The notes below the pieces were generated by a model. That model saw only the letters and a program-made list of their open reading frames with translations, searched no databases and was not told where the DNA came from. The position numbers and the translations under genes are program-made. Below, in pieces: positions 60,241 to 64,000 of a stretch of DNA of 64,000 nucleotides. Every line of letters starts with the position of its first letter. The first letter of the stretch is position 1. The stretch is from Mugil cephalus (Eukaryota; Chordata; Actinopteri; Mugiliformes; Mugilidae), in assembly GCF_022458985.1 (NCBI RefSeq), contig NC_061781.1:1132001-1196000 (forward strand), in the 5' to 3' direction.

Positions 60241-61690
60241 TGATGTTCATTGACTTCATTGACACTTCTTAAGGATGCAAAAAGTTTTAAACAGCACTGT
60301 ATATATAGTTAGTTATATATATAGTTTCATCCAGACTTAACAAGTTATTTGTTTTACATTAAACGTGTCTCATATTCATTCCTTTAGTCCTCTGTTTTAA
60401 TAACTCTTCTACTAACTCTTCTACAGCATCTAACTCAGTGGAATGACAGATTTCTCCAACGCTTCTAAATCAAAACAAGAAATAACTTAAACTTAAACGC
60501 TTAAACTAAAACCTCCACCCTGACGTTTGATAACAAACGCAAGAAACTTGTGAACCAGAAACAGATGCGCTAAACTCGGTGAACCAAAAACTCTGCCAGA
60601 CACATGCTGACCAAACATTTCAAAAATAACTCTAAGTGGTTTACAGCTGACTGAGCCTCCAGCAGGAAACCACTGTCATTCAGGAGCTCCACCCGGTCAG
60701 GATGCCCTGGGAAGGAAACCCGGGGCCCTCCTCCACTAAACATGGACTGGAGTATGGGAAGGAAGAGGATGGTTTATACAGCAGTAAATTAAACACTCAT
60801 GTCATCAGTGTCTTCGTCCTTAAACATACATTTAAACATACTCTTTTTATATCAGCTGACATAAAGAGAAGAGACAGGAGGTAGTACTTACCTACTAAAA
60901 GTAGTAAAAGAGTACTTAAAAAAAACAGACCTTTTTCTTTCTTTGTCTTAAAGTTCTGACTTTATTTTCTTATGGCTTATCTTATTTACAACTTACTAAA
61001 ATAATTAGTTTGAATCAATCAGTGGATGTACTGATTGTGGATGTATGAATGTGCACTCACAGGCCAGTTCGTTAGTGAATACACTCTAATATAGCAGTCC
61101 TGCTCTAAATCTTTCGTTCATGAAGGTTCTGGTATTCATTAGTTGACAATTGAGAGAGATATTGATTCAGCTGAATTGAATTGAAACATGGAATTGAATT
61201 GAATTGAAACATGTTACTAATATTTTGACATTTTAGTCTAAATAATTTAGTCTTACACAACTGAACATTAGAACAGTCATAGAGGTCGATTTAGATAAGA
61301 ATGCATTCACTAGTGTACCTAAAGTTTTGGCCAGTGAGTCCTCCCCTGGCTGTTGATTTGTTTGTTAGTTGCGCCATCTAGTGTTCAAATTACCTCATGT
61401 CAGTTTTCCTGCTGCAATCAGTTCAGCTAAATTGAAGAGTATTTTTCAAGTTCTCCTTTTTTTTAATGTATTTGAAAAACATGTTTTTTAATCTTAAAAA
61501 GGCTGCACCAGAGTACAAGTTAGTAGAAATAATAAAAATAATAAAGACATTACAAAGAGGAGGCTGTATTTATGAGCTGATGTCACTTTGACCCAGGAAA
61601 GAGATTTACAAAACCATCTGTTCTACAACAAGGAACAGATCTCTGAACAATGAGATACAAACCCTCCTTCACGGAACACACAAAAAAAGA
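60240..61690. other. Intergenic, dispersed repeat only
   Basis: No gene seen. 61050-61330 is a dispersed repeat with relatives at 3070-3250 and 31690-31790. A short gaatt run lies at 61170-61210. Confidence 0.55.
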
Positions 61691-62100
61691 GTAGAGGAGA
61701 CTTCATCCAGAGTTCAGACGTAAACCTGATCCCGATCAGAGATTAACAGTTTACATGGAGAACAAATCAAATGATGTGATCAGATAAAAGTAATCAATCA
61801 CTGTAGAACTGAATTAATCAAGAGGGCACCATATCTACTGGAAATAGAACAAGAGAATGAAGAGGAGGGGCAGGAGGGAAAAGAATAAGAAGGATGAGGA
61901 GTAGTAGAAGAAGAAGATGATACAGAAATGGGGGGAGGTGAAGAAGAAATGAGGAAGATGGGCAAGAAAGGGAAGAAGAAGAAGAAGAAGAAGAAGAAGA
62001 AGAAGAAGACAAAGTAGGAGAAGAGGAAGAAGATGAGAAAGAGGATGAAAATTCTTCCTTTAAGCTCCAAAAACTGTCAGTGACTTGATGTAACTGTGAC
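61690..62100 (-). repeat. Polypyrimidine-cored repeat family, copy D (reverse)
   Basis: catggagaacaaatcaaatg, atgtgatcag and cactgtagaactgaa are the reverse complement of the right flank of copies A and B. They are followed by a purine tract (61850-62045) ending in (gaa)n. Confidence 0.78.
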
Positions 62101-63000
62101 CAAATATTAGAAGTTATTTCCTTTAATGTCCGTCTGTTAATTTGTCATCTAAAGTAAATAACACAATGTCCTTAAACATTCTAAACAAAGCAGGAAATAC
62201 ATCACATTTAAGAAGCTTGAACGATGAGATGAAGAATCTAAAGCATGGACGTCATTGGTATTTGTGCTGATTGTTGCATAATGATTGCTGGGTTTAACAT
62301 TCCCTTGGCGGCAAACAAAGGGATCAAGGTTGATTAGCCACCCAGGAAGAGGATTACCTACAGCTCTGTGTTTTTACAGCCCAGAGAAATGTTTGAACAA
62401 ACCCAGGGAAAGTGACCTCCTTTAATAAGTTAAATGGGATTCAGTGAAGCTCAAATGTAAACGGAAGAACTGCAGAGAGCAAAAGTATCTGAAGTCAGTG
62501 TTTGCATAGGATAGCAAGAGATGAACAGAGAACAGCATGCACTCATCTACTGACTGACTTTTGACACATCTGCAGAGAAGGCCTCTGAGGTTTATCTTCA
62601 CACCGAGGTGGCAGGATAGCACGAGGTCTCCAGTTTCAATGAAGTCACATTTTATGGCCTCTGCAGATTTTTCAAACGTGTCTTCTCTTTGACTCCAAAC
62701 CAAAATGAGGACTCAGTCCAAAGTCTATCTGAAGACTGAAGGTTTTCTGTCATTCAGCATTCAGTCTCAGTCATGGTTTATCAAAAAAAAAAAGCAAAAG
62801 CAAAAACGAAGTAGGATAAAGGACAACAGGCCTTGTTGAATTTCTTGATGTCATTTCATCCATGAAGCTTCTTCAATTTTCTCTTAAAACTGAAGGACAG
62901 AAGAAGACACTTGGATGCCCAAATTTGTAATGGACAAGTCTCCTTGATGTGCTTTCATTCTCCCACACTAGTGCAATGATGCAGCTTTCAGTCATCCAGG
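62100..63000. other. Intergenic, nothing recognised
   Basis: Mixed-composition sequence without a convincing open frame or repeat structure. It may be an upstream part of the LINE that follows. Confidence 0.45.
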
Positions 63001-63690
63001 TCATGGTATATCTGCACACCAATCACGAACTTTGTGGAGCAGTCCCAGGCAAACCACCTACTCCTGAACGTGGACAAGACCAAAGAGCTGGACACCATCA
63101 CCATCCAGGGCCTGGAGGTGGAAGTAGTAGACCACTACAAGTACCTCGGAGTCCACATGAACAATAGACTGGACTGGAGGGACAACAGAGATGCTGTGTA
63201 CAAGAAGGGCCTGAGTAGACTCTACTTTCTCAGGAAGCTCAGGTCTTTCAATGTGTGCAGAGAAATACTAGAGTCTTTCTACCTGTCTGTTGTAGTGAGT
63301 GCCCTGTACTTTGCGTTGGTTTGTTGGGGAAGTAGTACAAGCAAAAAAGACATCGGTAGGATCAACAAATTGATCCGGAAGGCTGGACATGTAATGAGTA
63401 CAGAGTTGGAGACATTTGTCTCAGTGAGGGACAGGAGGACATTGGATGAACTGCTCTCCATTATGGACAATCCATCCCATCCACTACACCTAACATTACA
63501 GAGTCATAGGAGCTCATTCTTCAGCAGAATGATTCAGCTCTGATCCCATCGTGAACACAACAGAACTTCTTTTATTTTGTATTCTATCCAGCTGTATAAC
63601 AGCTCATCTTTTTATAACAATAAAGCTACTATGACCAAGCGATTTCCCTTGTGGATCATTAAAGTCTGTCTAGGTCTAAGCCTAAAACAT
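63000..63690 (+). mobile_element. Rex-like LINE 3' end, largely open
   Basis: The plus-strand frame 63034-63543 (169 codons to a stop) reads HLLLNVDKTKELDTITIQGL, VVDHYKYLGVHMNNRLDWRD, KGLSRLYFLRKLRSFNVCRE and PLHLTLQSHRSSFFSRMIQL. This is the reverse-transcriptase thumb and C-terminus of a fish non-LTR element. The 3' UTR follows, with an aataaa at 63620 and the tail ttcccttgtggatcattaaa. It is 5' truncated, as usual, and less decayed than the other LINE pieces here. Confidence 0.85.
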
Positions 63691-63719
63691 GCTATGAGCA
63701 TGCAAAGGGTAAGCAGTAT

Positions 63720-64000
63720 GCAAGCGGTATCATGGGACTTTAATTAATTAATCAAAATCATATACAACTTTCTTTAAAACATCTTTGAAATAGTTTTTGA
63801 TGATAGCCTCCAGAGAACCATATATTTCAATCCCCAGATATGTGAAGTGCTGCACTAATTGTAACAAATTAGCCACATTATTTAATGGTAGTGGTAGTAG
63901 TGCTGATTTCGCCTTATTAATCCTAGAACCATGAATAATCCATGAATAATAAAATATCATCAGCATATATAGTCACAAAACACCATCCAAACACTGCACT
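63720..64000 (-). mobile_element. L1-like (Swimmer/Tx1-type) LINE fragment
   Basis: The minus-strand frame 63748-63966 reads YSWIIHGSRINKAKSALLPL, then VQHFTYLGIEIYGSLEAIIK. This resembles the region after the YADD motif in L1-clade reverse transcriptases of fish. It runs off the window end. Confidence 0.65.

Noticed and set aside
54254-64000. MARS2, BOLL or PLCL1 exons expected from human synteny
   Set aside because: No frame matches these families on either strand; only repeats were found.

Overview
The window is vertebrate nuclear DNA, almost certainly from a teleost fish. All protein genes are split by GT-AG introns, their products match vertebrate families closely, and the intergenic and intronic DNA is AT-rich with fish-type transposable elements: L2 and Rex-like LINEs, tRNA-derived SINEs, and Tc1, hAT and Harbinger DNA transposons. 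I cannot name the species.

Six genes lie in the order known from other vertebrates (human 2q33.1). They are SF3B1 (minus, first four coding exons only, 1532-4170), COQ10B (plus, 8435-16879), HSPD1 (minus, 19329-23211, with a non-coding first exon near 24909-25010), HSPE1 (plus, 25593-27644), MOB4 (plus, 32350-35567) and RFTN2 (minus, 38205-54253). The five complete genes reconstruct to open frames of 238 (COQ10B), 578 (HSPD1), 99 (HSPE1), 226 (MOB4) and 425 (RFTN2) codons, with splice phases that agree at every junction. HSPD1 and HSPE1 are divergent and share a short promoter. It holds a good three-unit heat-shock element and an NRF1-like palindrome, so the two subunits of the mitochondrial chaperonin (Hsp60/Hsp10) are probably co-induced. 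COQ10B (mitochondrial coenzyme Q binding) is convergent with HSPD1. MOB4 (STRIPAK subunit) and RFTN2 (lipid-raft protein) are convergent with each other.

Region by region. 1-4170 is SF3B1, whose intron 3 is largely one short inverted-repeat element. 4171-8434 holds an old LINE with an RNase H-like segment, an L2 fragment and a hAT-type element with an exact 8-bp target duplication. 8435-18560 is COQ10B, with a BED-finger hAT remnant in intron 1. 18540-25595 is HSPD1 and the shared promoter. 27645-32349 is a nested transposon mosaic inside a Harbinger element with long inverted arms. 35568-38204 is the MOB4/RFTN2 3' region. 38205-54253 is RFTN2, whose intron 1 (about 9.8 kb) is full of a degenerate ~32-bp repeat. 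54254-64000 has no gene I can support. It holds an L2 element with a SINE inserted, Tc1 remnants, purine-rich tracts and LINE fragments.

I found no undescribed multi-gene system. The most interesting unexplained signals are the dispersed ~32-bp GCTAAT repeat, a repeat family whose members each carry a polypyrimidine/polypurine core, two perfect hairpins (HSPD1 3' region and RFTN2 intron 1), and a ~430-nt pyrimidine-rich stretch near one HSPD1 3' splice site.
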